Assembly (NCBI GenBank): GCA_003987725.1
Contig: RXJH01000003.1
Span: 557,524-621,523, forward strand
Reading direction: 5' to 3'
DNA: 64,000 nt
Source of the DNA: Hyphomicrobium sp.
GTDB lineage: Bacteria; Pseudomonadota; Alphaproteobacteria; Rhizobiales; Hyphomicrobiaceae
Below, in pieces: positions 8,234 through 17,018 of the stretch. The notes beneath the pieces are model-generated. The model was not told the origin of the DNA and did no database searches. It saw nothing but the letters and a program-made list of their open reading frames with translations. Numbering within the stretch: the stretch's first letter is position 1; each line of letters begins with the position of its first letter. The translations under genes and the position numbers were made by a program.

Positions 8234-9619
8234 ATGTATAGGGTGCACGCTGGCGGAACGACCTACACATTCTCGTCCTTGAAAGAACTTTTGGCCAAAG
8301 CCACGCCACCGCGATCTGGCGACGTGCTGGCGGGTGTAGCAGCGACATCGGCAGCTGAGAACATCGCCGCCAAGATGGCTCTCGCCGATGTGCCCCTGAA
8401 GCAGTTTCTCAACGAGGCGATCATTCCCTACGAGGATGATGACGTTACGCGCCTCATCATCGATACGCACGATGCGGCAGCCTTCGCCCCCGTCGCGCAT
8501 ATGACGGTCGGCGAATTTCGTGACTGGCTTCTTTCGGAAAACGCGACGCCGTCGAAAGTGTCAGCGCTCAGCGCCGGGCTGACACCGGAGATGGTCGCCG
8601 CCGTCTCGAAGATCATGCGCAATCAGGATCTCGTGCTCGGAGCCAAGAAGGCGCATGTCATCACGCGGTTCCGCAATACGATCGGCCTTCCAGGCCACAT
8701 GGCCGTGCGCCTGCAACCCAATCATCCGACCGACGACAAGAAGGGAATCGCCGCCTCGATCGTCGATGGCTTGATGTACGGCTGCGGAGATGCGGTCATC
8801 GGCATCAATCCCGCGAGCGACAACCTCACGGCGATCACCGATCTCCTCGTGATGATGGATGACATCATCCGCCGCTTCGAAATTCCGACGCAGAGCTGCG
8901 TTCTGACCCACGTGACCACCACGATTGACGCCATCGCCAAGGGCGCGCCCGTCGATCTGGTATTCCAGTCGATTGGTGGCACTGAAGGCGTCAATGCGTC
9001 CTTCGGCGTAACGCTCGCACACCTGAAGGAAGGCCGCGAAGCAGCGCTCAGCATCAAGCGCGGCACGGTCGGCGACAATTGCATGTATTTCGAAACGGGG
9101 CAGGGCTCGGCGCTGTCGGCGGATGCGCATCACGGCTGCGATCAGCAGACGATCGAAGCCCGCGCTTATGCCGTGGCCCGCCAGTTCAAGCCGCTTCTCG
9201 TCAACACCGTCGTCGGCTTCATCGGACCCGAGTATCTCTACAACGGCAAGGAGATCATCCGCGCCGGATTAGAAGATCATTTCTGCGGCAAGCTGCTCGG
9301 CCTGCCGATGGGTTGCGATATTTGCTACACGAACCACGCCGAAGCCGATCAGGATGACATGGACATCCTGCTGATGATGCTCGGCGCGGCAGGCGTCAAC
9401 TTCATCATGGGCATCCCGGGCGCCGACGACATCATGCTGAATTACCAGTCGACATCGTTCCACGACGCGCTTTACGTGCGCGAGGCGTTGGGCCTCAAAC
9501 GCGCGCCCGAGTTCGAGGCGTGGCTTGCCCGCATCGGCGTAACCGATCCGACCGGTCATCTCGCGCCGCACAGTTCCGGCAATCCGCTTCTCACACACGC
9601 ACAGGCGCTGGCGGCATGA
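8234..9619 (+). CDS. eutB: Ethanolamine ammonia-lyase, heavy chain
   Basis: This 461-residue protein aligns by eye along its length with E. coli EutB (453 residues), sharing LRSGD-type, AYEDD-type, LQPNHPTDDK, YFETGQGSALSA, GFIGPEYLYNGKEIIRAGLEDHF and GDDIMLNYQ-type segments. With EutC and adenosylcobalamin it splits ethanolamine into acetaldehyde and ammonia. The ATG at 8234 is preferred over an upstream TTG at 8168, because the family start (MYRVHAGGTTY) and a GGAGA site at 8224 both point to it. It overlaps eutC by four bases. No eutA reactivase, microcompartment shell or cobalamin gene is present nearby. Confidence 0.95.
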   Translation: MYRVHAGGTTYTFSSLKELLAKATPPRSGDVLAGVAATSAAENIAAKMALADVPLKQFLNEAIIPYEDDDVTRLIIDTHDAAAFAPVAHMTVGEFRDWLLSENATPSKVSALSAGLTPEMVAAVSKIMRNQDLVLGAKKAHVITRFRNTIGLPGHMAVRLQPNHPTDDKKGIAASIVDGLMYGCGDAVIGINPASDNLTAITDLLVMMDDIIRRFEIPTQSCVLTHVTTTIDAIAKGAPVDLVFQSIGGTEGVNASFGVTLAHLKEGREAALSIKRGTVGDNCMYFETGQGSALSADAHHGCDQQTIEARAYAVARQFKPLLVNTVVGFIGPEYLYNGKEIIRAGLEDHFCGKLLGLPMGCDICYTNHAEADQDDMDILLMMLGAAGVNFIMGIPGADDIMLNYQSTSFHDALYVREALGLKRAPEFEAWLARIGVTDPTGHLAPHSSGNPLLTHAQALAA

Positions 9620-10401
9620 GCACTATGACAGAGGATCCCTGGGCAAATCTGAAGCGGTTCACCGACGCACGCATCGGCCTTGGCCGCTCGGGTGCCGCGA
9701 TGCCGACGCGCGAAGTTTTGAACTTTGCTCTCTCGCACGCCATGGCGCGCGACGCTGTGACGTCGCCGATCGATTGGACACCAATCGAAAAGGGTCTCTC
9801 GGCGCTCGGCCTTCCGACGTTGCGAATAGCGAGCGCTGCCGGTGATCGCTCCGAATATCTGCGTCGCCCCGATCTTGGACGCCGCCTGTCTGATACGTCG
9901 CGCGAGGCGCTCGTGCGCGCGTCCGAGATCGAAGGCGCGAAGCCCGATCTCGTCATTCTCGTCGGCGACGGACTGTCGTCGCTTGGCGTCGCCGCCAATA
10001 CGCTCGCGTATATGTCGGCGTTCATGCCCTATGTCGTGAAGTCCGGCTGGAAACTATCGCCGGTTCTGCTCGCGGATGACGCCCGCGTCGCACTGGGCGA
10101 CGAAGCCGGTGAGATCCTCGGCGGTAAGGCCGTGCTCGTGCTGATCGGCGAACGGCCGGGCCTCTCGTCGCCCGATAGCCTCGGCGTCTACCTCACGTTT
10201 TCGCCTCGCGTCGGCATCAAGGATGCCGACCGCAACTGCATCTCGAACATTCGCCAGCGCGGACTGTCTTACGACGAAGGCACGTTCAAAACCGCGTGGC
10301 TTCTGCGCGAAGCCTTCAGGCGCGGCCTGACCGGCGTTAACCTGAAGGACGAGTCCCAGTTCCTGATCGAAGGCCAGCCGGGCCCTGAGTTGATCAAGTA
10401 A
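9616..10401 (+). CDS. eutC: Ethanolamine ammonia-lyase, light chain
   Basis: The 261-residue product is EutC: it has the start-proximal LKRFTDARIGLGRSG, then PDLVILVGDGLSS and the C-terminal RNCISNIRQRGLSYDEG region that is typical of the small subunit helping to bind cobalamin. The start ATG at 9616 overlaps the eutB stop (ATGA), the usual arrangement for these strictly paired subunits. It is shorter than the E. coli protein (295) because the variable N-terminal part is reduced. The gene is followed directly by a palindromic intergenic repeat, not by further eut genes. Confidence 0.95.
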   Translation: MSTMTEDPWANLKRFTDARIGLGRSGAAMPTREVLNFALSHAMARDAVTSPIDWTPIEKGLSALGLPTLRIASAAGDRSEYLRRPDLGRRLSDTSREALVRASEIEGAKPDLVILVGDGLSSLGVAANTLAYMSAFMPYVVKSGWKLSPVLLADDARVALGDEAGEILGGKAVLVLIGERPGLSSPDSLGVYLTFSPRVGIKDADRNCISNIRQRGLSYDEGTFKTAWLLREAFRRGLTGVNLKDESQFLIEGQPGPELIK

Positions 10402-10410
10402 AAACTTTCT

Positions 10411-10562
10411 CGTCATCCTCGAACACGTGAGCGCAAGCGATCGTTTTCGGGGATCCGGCACAAGAGTCGTCGAAGACGCCTTGTACTTTTGTGCCTTCGG
10501 CGAGTCTTGCGCTGGATCCCCGGCCTTCGACGCGACTTCGTCACGCCCGGCCGAGGATGACG
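10411..10562. repeat. REP-like palindromic intergenic element
   Basis: The 152-bp segment starts CGTCATCCTCG and ends with its exact reverse complement CGAGGATGACG. Nested inside are further complementary blocks, including GGGGATCCGGCACAA against TTTTGTGCC and GGATCCCC. The whole can fold into one long imperfect hairpin. Similar GTCATCC/GGATCC palindromes are common dispersed repeats in alphaproteobacterial genomes; only one copy lies in this window. It fills the gap between convergent eutC and the dehydrogenase gene and may also end both transcripts. Confidence 0.7.
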
Positions 10563-10569
10563 TAGTTCC

Positions 10570-11337
10570 TCACACCGCCGTAAAGCAGTTGTCGACGAAC
10601 AGGTGCGCGCCGTTGACGAAGCTTGCTTCGTCGCTGGCGAGGAAGAGAGCCGCGCGCGCAACTTCCTCCGGCTCGCACAACCGGCCCTGCTGGACCGCGA
10701 GCGCGGCTTCGGACGCATCGACACCAAGCTTCGACAACTCAGCGACTTCGCGCAGTCCGTGCGGGGTCGCAACGAAGCCCGGACAAACCGCGTTACAGCG
10801 GATGCCTCTGTCACGGTATTCGACGGCGATCGACCGCGCGAACATATGGCAGGCGCCCTTCGATGTATTATACGCGGTCTCCAGTGGCGTAGCCGCGATG
10901 GCGGAGATCGAGGAGGTGCACACGATTGAGCCGCCGCCCATCTCGAGCATTCCGGGCAGTACCGCTTGCGTCATCAGATACATGCTCGTGACGTTGACGC
11001 CCATCAGCCATTCCCACTCCTTGAGCGTCGTCTCGAGGAACGGTTTGATGATGATCGTGCCGGCGTGATTGAAGAGGACATTGGCTTGTCCGATAGCCGA
11101 CGTCACCTTCGCGACAGCGTCATTAACTTGCCCCTGGTCCGCGACGTCCGCGGCGGCGAATACCGCCTTGCCGCCGGCCTTGTTTATCTGATCGACAACG
11201 GCTCGTCCTTCTTCCTCCCGGCGGTCGATGACGCCGACGGCAGCTCCCTCGGCTGCGAAGAGCAGCGACGACGCGCCTCCCATACCCGTCGCTCCGCCCG
11301 AAATGATCGCAATCTTTCCCTTAAGCCGGTCTGCCAT
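10570..11337 (-). CDS. Short-chain dehydrogenase/reductase (SDR)
   Basis: A 255-residue classical SDR. The cofactor loop is SGGATGMGGAS (about residues 13-23), the active-site motif is YNTSK with serines in CTSSIS about 15 residues before, and the C-terminal VNGAHLFVDNCF is typical. The usual NNAG structural motif reads NHAG. A good AGGAG site precedes the ATG at 11337. Its substrate is unknown. It lies 105 bases downstream of a permease gene on the same strand, so it may oxidise a compound imported by that permease, or acetaldehyde-derived products of the convergent eutBC; both are guesses. Confidence 0.85.
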   Translation of the reverse strand: MADRLKGKIAIISGGATGMGGASSLLFAAEGAAVGVIDRREEEGRAVVDQINKAGGKAVFAAADVADQGQVNDAVAKVTSAIGQANVLFNHAGTIIIKPFLETTLKEWEWLMGVNVTSMYLMTQAVLPGMLEMGGGSIVCTSSISAIAATPLETAYNTSKGACHMFARSIAVEYRDRGIRCNAVCPGFVATPHGLREVAELSKLGVDASEAALAVQQGRLCEPEEVARAALFLASDEASFVNGAHLFVDNCFTAV

Positions 11338-11379
11338 TGTCCTACTCCTGTCGAGGCGTTTGGTGGGATGTGTAACAGA

Positions 11380-11418
11380 TACGGGCCGGATCGTTTGATC
11401 CGGCCCGTACCATTTTTT
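11380..11418 (-). terminator. Strong hairpin between permease and SDR genes
   Basis: A perfect 13-bp stem, TACGGGCCGGATC against GATCCGGCCCGTA with a GTTT loop, is followed on the plus strand by a T6 run at 11413. On the minus strand, in the direction of the flanking genes, the bases after the stem are not T-rich. It may therefore reduce, not stop, read-through from permease to SDR. Confidence 0.55.
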
Positions 11419-11442
11419 GACATCTAGGAGGTCTTAGCCCCG

Positions 11443-12987
11443 TCAGTGCGTTTCGCCGACGGCGGCCTCGGCGGCTCTGATCTCGGCCTGACGCTTGGCG
11501 ATCATGTCGCCGATCGGCGGTCCCTGGAAGCGGTTGCGCTCCAGGAGGAACCAGATCAGGCCCGTCAGGACGACGAACCCGACCGTGATGTTGAGCGCCC
11601 AGTCGTTCGGCGGTTGCACGCCGATGACGAAGATCAGAATCATCGAAAGAACGGAGAGGATCGCAAACAGAGAGTAGAGCGGTCTTCCGATGTTCCACGG
11701 ACCCATCTTGGGCCATTTCGAGGTGCCATAGGCAAAGAAGCCGAGGGCAATCGGAATGACGAAGGAGAAGAACAGGAAGATGACCGTGCACGACACGACG
11801 ATCGTGTAGGCCGATGTTCCCGCAATCGAAACAAGCGATGCGCCCCAGACGAAGAGCCAGGACAGGATGCCTCCGGTCCAGATGGCGTTGACGGGAGTGC
11901 GGTGCTTCGGTGAAACCTTGGCGAGAGACTTGGAGAACGGCAGGCCTCCGTCACGCGCAAACGCGAAGATCATGCGCGAGGCGGATGTCACGGTCGCCAG
12001 CCCGCAAAGCAGCTGCGAGACGAAGATCGCGAGGTAGAGCGCCTCCTTGAGACCGCCGGGCACGCGCTGGTCGAGCGCCCAGAAGAACACGTTCCAGCCC
12101 TGTTTCGCGGCTTCGTCCATGTTCGGGATCATCAGGACGAACGCACCGAGCATGATGAAGCCAAATACCGCCGACCAGAGCACCGAACTCACCATGCCCT
12201 TCGGCACGGATCGCGCGGCATCGACGGTTTCTTCCGATGTGTGCGCCGAAGCGTCATAGCCCGTGATCGTATAGATCGGCAGCAATAGGCCGAGCAGGAA
12301 GACCCAGCTATTGGATACCGACGGCCAGACACCGCCGCCCGCATCGCCCGAATAGTTGTGGAATGTGAACAACCGGCTGAAATCCCAGCTCGGCGCGAAG
12401 ATCAGGCAGACTGCCGCGAGCGCCAGCGACGTTCCAAAGATCAAATAGCCTGAGAAGTCCGTCAGCTTCATCGTCAGGCCGATGCCGTAGTGGTTGATCA
12501 GCGCCATGCCGCCGGTGATGATGGCGAGGAAAATTGTCTGGTTCGTCAGATTGTTCTCGATGCCGAGGTTCGGAAAGGCACCTTCGAAGAACGTCCACGT
12601 ACCGGCGTTGATCGCGCCGAGGACGGTGATGAGGCCGAGAAGGTTGAACCAGGCAGTCAGCCATCCCGTGAAGCGGTTGCCGAGGATCGATCCCCAGTGA
12701 TAGAGGCCGCCGGCCGTTGGATAGGCCGAGCTGATCTGAGCCATGCAGATGGCGAAGACGCCGGAAACCAGACAGCCGAGCGGCCAGCCGATGCCGATGC
12801 CAATTCCGCCGGAGCCCGACGTCGCCTGCGCCAGCGAGTTGATGCCGCCCGAGAGAATGCAGATGATGGAGAACGAGATCGCGAAGTTCGAAAAGGTATG
12901 CATGCGCCGGGAAAGTTCCTGCGCGTAGCCCATCGAATGAAGAACTTTTACGTCCTCATCGACCACTTTCGGTTCGGTGGATGACAT
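11443..12987 (-). CDS. APC-superfamily amino acid/GABA-type permease
   Basis: The 514-residue protein has about 12 hydrophobic membrane segments and a charged C-terminal tail. The N-terminal GYAQELSRRMHTFSNFAISFS and the QISSAYPTAGGLYHWG segment are typical of the amino acid/choline transporter (ACT) branch of the APC family, which includes GABA and choline carriers. It would import an amine or amino acid by cation symport. The ATG at 12987 is chosen because GGGGACCTC lies just upstream; a longer frame to 13095 lacks a site. Being between eutBC and the putrescine/GABA operon, ethanolamine, GABA or putrescine are plausible substrates, but the sequence does not decide. Confidence 0.85.
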   Translation of the reverse strand: MSSTEPKVVDEDVKVLHSMGYAQELSRRMHTFSNFAISFSIICILSGGINSLAQATSGSGGIGIGIGWPLGCLVSGVFAICMAQISSAYPTAGGLYHWGSILGNRFTGWLTAWFNLLGLITVLGAINAGTWTFFEGAFPNLGIENNLTNQTIFLAIITGGMALINHYGIGLTMKLTDFSGYLIFGTSLALAAVCLIFAPSWDFSRLFTFHNYSGDAGGGVWPSVSNSWVFLLGLLLPIYTITGYDASAHTSEETVDAARSVPKGMVSSVLWSAVFGFIMLGAFVLMIPNMDEAAKQGWNVFFWALDQRVPGGLKEALYLAIFVSQLLCGLATVTSASRMIFAFARDGGLPFSKSLAKVSPKHRTPVNAIWTGGILSWLFVWGASLVSIAGTSAYTIVVSCTVIFLFFSFVIPIALGFFAYGTSKWPKMGPWNIGRPLYSLFAILSVLSMILIFVIGVQPPNDWALNITVGFVVLTGLIWFLLERNRFQGPPIGDMIAKRQAEIRAAEAAVGETH

Positions 12988-13146
12988 TTGAGGTCCCCAA
13001 GAAATTGTTCCCTTTGGGAAATCTTGGGCGACGTGACGCTCTTCGTCACTCAAGCGTGACGGCGTCCAATTCTTCCGTGCACACTCTGGTCGCAAGCCAG
13101 GAAAAGGTCAATCACTGGGCAAGGCCAAATAGTGGGCAAACTTCGG

Positions 13147-13176
13147 CTCGGCCGCACGACAATCGTGCGGACCGAG
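13147..13176 (-). terminator. Hairpin downstream of the PQQ sugar dehydrogenase
   Basis: CTCGG-CCGCACGA pairs with TCGTGCGG-CCGAG through 13 bp with one bulged A and a CAA loop. It sits 55 bases beyond the stop of the minus-strand dehydrogenase gene. The flanking bases hold no long T run, so a terminator role is likely but not certain. Confidence 0.45.
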
Positions 13177-13230
13177 GTCCGAGAGGGGAGGCCGCCACGA
13201 GGGGCGACCCTTCGTCAGCCGGGCCAAACT

Positions 13231-14478
13231 CTACTGATCGGACCTGACCTTGGCCACCTGATCGGTCAGCGGTTCGATCCGGTAAATCGAGGCTTCGGAA
13301 CTATCGGTCAACAAATAGATATACCCATCCGGACCGACCGCGACGTCGCGAATGCGCCCAATCTTATGGTGGAGATAGCGTTCTTCCTTGACGACTTTGC
13401 CCGAGTCCATTCGGAGCCGGATCAGGCATTCCCCGACGAGCGTGCCAACCAGAAAGTCCCCGCGCCAGTCGTCGGGCATGACGTTGCCATAGTAGGAAAC
13501 AAGACTGGCCGGAGCGACCGAGGGCACCCAAACATATACCGGGTCGACCATGCCGGGAGCCGATGTCTTGTCCGAGATGACTGACCCGTCGTAGTTAACT
13601 CCATAGGTCACGAGCGGCCATCCATAATTGCTGCCGCCGGTAATGAGGTTGAGCTCGTCGCCGCCTTTCGGACCCTGCTCGATCGACCAGAGCAGGCCGT
13701 CTCCAACGTTACCTATCAATCCCTGCGGGTTGCGATGCCCGTAGCTGTAGATCTCCGGTAGCACGTCGCTGCGTCCGACGAACGGATTGTCCTCTGGGAT
13801 CGAGCCGTCGACGTTGATGCGAATGATCTTGCCGCCGTCGTCGAGCAGATTTTGCGCCCGCTCCTTCTGGAAGCGATCGCCGATCGTCAAATAGAGAGCC
13901 TTGTCCGGTCCGAACGCCAGGCGGCCGCCGATCTGGTCAAGCCCACTCGCGGCCGGCCGGCTCTCGAAGATGACCTGCTTGTCGACGAGGTTCATGCCTT
14001 TGAGGACGGCGCTGGCAATTCGTATCGTTCCCGCTTCCGGCGTTCCGTGCATATAGGAGAAAAACAAACGGTGGTTCTTCGTGAATTCGGGATCGACGAG
14101 CACGTCCAGAAGCCCTGAGTGGCTGCCCGAAAGAACCGTCGGCACGCCTGCGACACCAGCCGGCAGGAGCATGTCACCCTCGATGACGCGAAGGCGTCCG
14201 GGCCGCTCGGTGACCAGAATCCGGCCATCCGGTAGGAACGCCATTGCCCAAGGACTTTCGAGCTTGTCGGCGATCTTGCGCAACTCGAACGGGAACTCGC
14301 CGTCTTCGATCTCGCGAACATCGGATTGAGGCGGGAGCGAATCGATATGCCGATCGTCGCTGCCGATTTCCGCGCGGGCGGGTTCCGGTGCGCCAAGGAC
14401 GAAAGCAGCAAAAAATGCCGTGGCAAATCCGGAGCGGATGCCAACCCGCCGCCCTAGGGCCGATGTCACGCTGTCCAA
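13231..14478 (-). CDS. PQQ-dependent aldose sugar dehydrogenase-like secreted protein
   Basis: A 415-residue protein of the glucose/sorbosone dehydrogenase family (soluble aldose sugar dehydrogenase, Yli type). An N-terminal signal peptide ends near residue 36 (APEPARA). The beta-propeller body starts with LESPWAMAFLPDGRILVTERPGRLRV and includes SYGHRNPQGL, WSIEQGPKGGDELNLI and NYGWP, which in the family contact PQQ and calcium. It would oxidise sugars in the periplasm and pass electrons to the respiratory chain. No PQQ synthesis genes are in the window. It stands alone, divergent from the adenylate cyclase gene. Confidence 0.88.
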   Translation of the reverse strand: MDSVTSALGRRVGIRSGFATAFFAAFVLGAPEPARAEIGSDDRHIDSLPPQSDVREIEDGEFPFELRKIADKLESPWAMAFLPDGRILVTERPGRLRVIEGDMLLPAGVAGVPTVLSGSHSGLLDVLVDPEFTKNHRLFFSYMHGTPEAGTIRIASAVLKGMNLVDKQVIFESRPAASGLDQIGGRLAFGPDKALYLTIGDRFQKERAQNLLDDGGKIIRINVDGSIPEDNPFVGRSDVLPEIYSYGHRNPQGLIGNVGDGLLWSIEQGPKGGDELNLITGGSNYGWPLVTYGVNYDGSVISDKTSAPGMVDPVYVWVPSVAPASLVSYYGNVMPDDWRGDFLVGTLVGECLIRLRMDSGKVVKEERYLHHKIGRIRDVAVGPDGYIYLLTDSSEASIYRIEPLTDQVAKVRSDQ

Positions 14479-14802
14479 ATTACCCCCGTCCTTTTTCTTT
14501 GCTTTTTCGTATGATTACCGATTTGTGATACTTTTAAGACTATGCAGAAAGAGGGCGCAAGCAAGCCCAAAAAGTGAACGTCCAATTCATCTCGGCAATT
14601 CAACCGTTCAAAAGCACTCGGTGGTCGATCCCTCTCATCGCTATCGCCTGCCGGAACGTGGAGGTTCCTTGCCCATCGAAGCATCGAGCGCCGGCACTTT
14701 GCCGCGCTGCATTCCGCGTGCGAGAGTTGCGAACAACCCGATACCGCCGGCTCAGAGTTCGCGTTCTGACGCCGCGCGCTTTCGGCCCATGGATGCTGGT
14801 CA
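14479..14802. promoter_or_regulatory. Divergent intergenic region, sugar dehydrogenase / adenylate cyclase
   Basis: The 324 bases separate two divergent genes and presumably hold both promoters. A T-rich stretch around 14486-14515 lies just upstream of the dehydrogenase start. I found no recognisable operator, RNA or gene here. Confidence 0.4.
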
Positions 14803-16992
14803 ATGGATCTCGGCTTAAGCCGCCTGCCGCTCGCATTTCTGATCTCCATCGCCCTGCTCGGGGCATGCCTTGCGCTGCGCATCGCCGATCCCGAGCCGGT
14901 GGCCCGCCTCAGGCTCTCGGTTTTCGATTCCTACCTCCGCGCATCGCCACGCCAGGCCGACCCGGAGTTTCCAGTGCGCATCGTCGCGATCGACGAAGCC
15001 TCCCTCGCGCGGATCGGCCAATGGCCGTGGCCGCGCTCCAAACTCGCCACCCTCGTATCGAAGCTCGTCTCGGCCGGCGCGGCATCGATCACGTTCGACA
15101 TGGTCTTCGCCGAGCGAGACCGGCTTTCTCCGGAAGAGCTTCTTCGGTCCCTGGCGGATGATGCCGGACAGGTGACTGCATTCGCGGACTTGGGGCGGCT
15201 TCCGTCCAACGACACGCGTCTGGCAGCCGCCATCGAAGGCGCGCCGGTTGTTTTGGGGGTCGCCGGAAACGCGGACGGATCCGGCAAGATTAGTCCGTAT
15301 CCTGCCGCAGTTTCCTACGCGGGCGACGATCCTTTGCTCTTTGTGCACGCCTTCGCTGGCGGCGTGGAAAATCTGCCGGGCCTCACGAAAGCGGCCCGCG
15401 GTGTCGGCGCCGTCAATTGGTTGCCTTCGAGTGATCAGGTCGTTCGGCGCATACCGCTTCTCGTTTCGATTGGCGGCGCGCTCTATCCCTCTCTCGCGCT
15501 CGAAGCACTTCGGATTGGCACGAAACAATCGACGATATTCATCAAGTCGTCGGGCGGAAGCGGTGTCGAAGCCCTCGGACAAAAAACGGGAGTAGAGAGT
15601 GTCCGCGTCGGCGACACCGTTCTTCCAACCGACGGACGAGGCGAGTTGTGGCTGAAGTTCGCGCCGAGCGATCCGAGGCGCACAATATCGGCGGTGAGCA
15701 TTATCGACGGCACCGTGAATGCCGGCGATATAAAATCCCGGCACATGATTATTGGCGCGACGGCGACCGGCCTTCTTGACCTCAGGGCAACGCCGCTCGA
15801 GCCTGCTGTTCCGGGTGTCGAAGTTCATGCACAAGCTCTAGAGCAGATGCTCTCGGGCGATCACCTCGTCCGCCCAGCCTATGCTACAGGCGCAGAACTC
15901 GCATTCCTTTTGCTCGTCGGGACACTGGTCGCTTGGCTGATCGAACGATCGGGCGCTCTCAGCGCCTCAATCGCCGGATTGGCATCGATTGCGCTCATTA
16001 TCGCGGTCTCGTGGTACGCGTACGTACACGGCGGATTGCTGTTCGATCCCGTCTATCCGGCGCTCTCCGTGGCGCTTCTTTATTTCGGCGTTTCGCTCAC
16101 GAGCTTCGTAAAATCCGAAATTCAGCGCGGCGAGATCCGCTCGGCCTTCGGACATTACGTGGCGGCGCCCCTGATCGAAGAGCTCGTCAAAAATCGCGAT
16201 AAGCTGAAGCTCGGCGGCGAGACGCGCGAAGTCACGCTTCTCTTTGCCGACGTTCGCGGCTTCTCGAAAATATCGGAAGGGATGCGTGCGGATGAATTGA
16301 TCCGCTTCGTCAATCGCCTCTTTACACCGTTGACGGATGTCATCCTCGGCCATGGCGGCACCATCGACAAGTTCATGGGCGACGCGGTAATGGCGTTTTG
16401 GAATGCGCCGGTACACTACGAGAAGCATGTAGCCAACGCCTGCCGAGCGGCGCTCGCCATGTTGGACGCCCTTGGCTCTCTCAATACGAGCTTGGAAGCC
16501 GAAGCCGCCGCAGCGGGCTTGCCGTTTTCGCCCGTGCGCATGGGCATCGGCTTGAACACCGGAGAATGCGTGGTCGGCAATGTCGGTTCTCCGCAGCGGT
16601 TCGACTACTCTGTTCTCGGCGACGTGGTGAACGTCGCCGCCCGCTTCGAGGAAGCGACGAAGACGTTTGGCGCCCGCATCGTCGTCGGTGAACGAACGGC
16701 TGCGCAGGCGAGCGAACTTGCCTTTTTGGAACTCGGCTCCGTCACGCTGCGCGGCAAAGATCGCGCCGAAAATGTCTTCGCGTTACTCGGTGACGAAACG
16801 TATGCCGGATCCGACGAATTTCGAAATGTGAGCCGCGCGCACGCCGCCTATCTCGCCGCGTGCCGATCGGGCGATAACGCTCGAATTGAGGAAGCGCTTG
16901 CCGCCTGCTCGCGCATCGCGCCGCCAGACATGATCGCCTATTATCGCACCCGGGCAGACGAAATAATTCGGCCCGAAGCGTTGAACGGCTAG
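14803..16992 (+). CDS. CHASE2-domain adenylate/guanylate cyclase
   Basis: The 729-residue membrane protein has an N-terminal transmembrane segment (residues 6-27), a large extracytoplasmic CHASE2 sensor (about 40-350; IVAIDEASLARIGQWPWPR is the family signature), three closely spaced membrane helices (about 365-435) and a class III cyclase domain (about 460-650). The cyclase keeps its metal-binding aspartates in LFADVRGFSKIS and DKFMGDAV, and the GNVGSPQRFDY and DVVNVAARFEEAT motifs carry the transition-state residues, so it should be active. It would turn an external signal into cAMP. It converges with a FecR-domain protein gene, a frequent partner of CHASE2 cyclases. Confidence 0.93.
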   Translation: MDLGLSRLPLAFLISIALLGACLALRIADPEPVARLRLSVFDSYLRASPRQADPEFPVRIVAIDEASLARIGQWPWPRSKLATLVSKLVSAGAASITFDMVFAERDRLSPEELLRSLADDAGQVTAFADLGRLPSNDTRLAAAIEGAPVVLGVAGNADGSGKISPYPAAVSYAGDDPLLFVHAFAGGVENLPGLTKAARGVGAVNWLPSSDQVVRRIPLLVSIGGALYPSLALEALRIGTKQSTIFIKSSGGSGVEALGQKTGVESVRVGDTVLPTDGRGELWLKFAPSDPRRTISAVSIIDGTVNAGDIKSRHMIIGATATGLLDLRATPLEPAVPGVEVHAQALEQMLSGDHLVRPAYATGAELAFLLLVGTLVAWLIERSGALSASIAGLASIALIIAVSWYAYVHGGLLFDPVYPALSVALLYFGVSLTSFVKSEIQRGEIRSAFGHYVAAPLIEELVKNRDKLKLGGETREVTLLFADVRGFSKISEGMRADELIRFVNRLFTPLTDVILGHGGTIDKFMGDAVMAFWNAPVHYEKHVANACRAALAMLDALGSLNTSLEAEAAAAGLPFSPVRMGIGLNTGECVVGNVGSPQRFDYSVLGDVVNVAARFEEATKTFGARIVVGERTAAQASELAFLELGSVTLRGKDRAENVFALLGDETYAGSDEFRNVSRAHAAYLAACRSGDNARIEEALAACSRIAPPDMIAYYRTRADEIIRPEALNG

Positions 16993-17018
16993 TCGGCGCG
17001 GAGGCGTTGCGATCGAAA

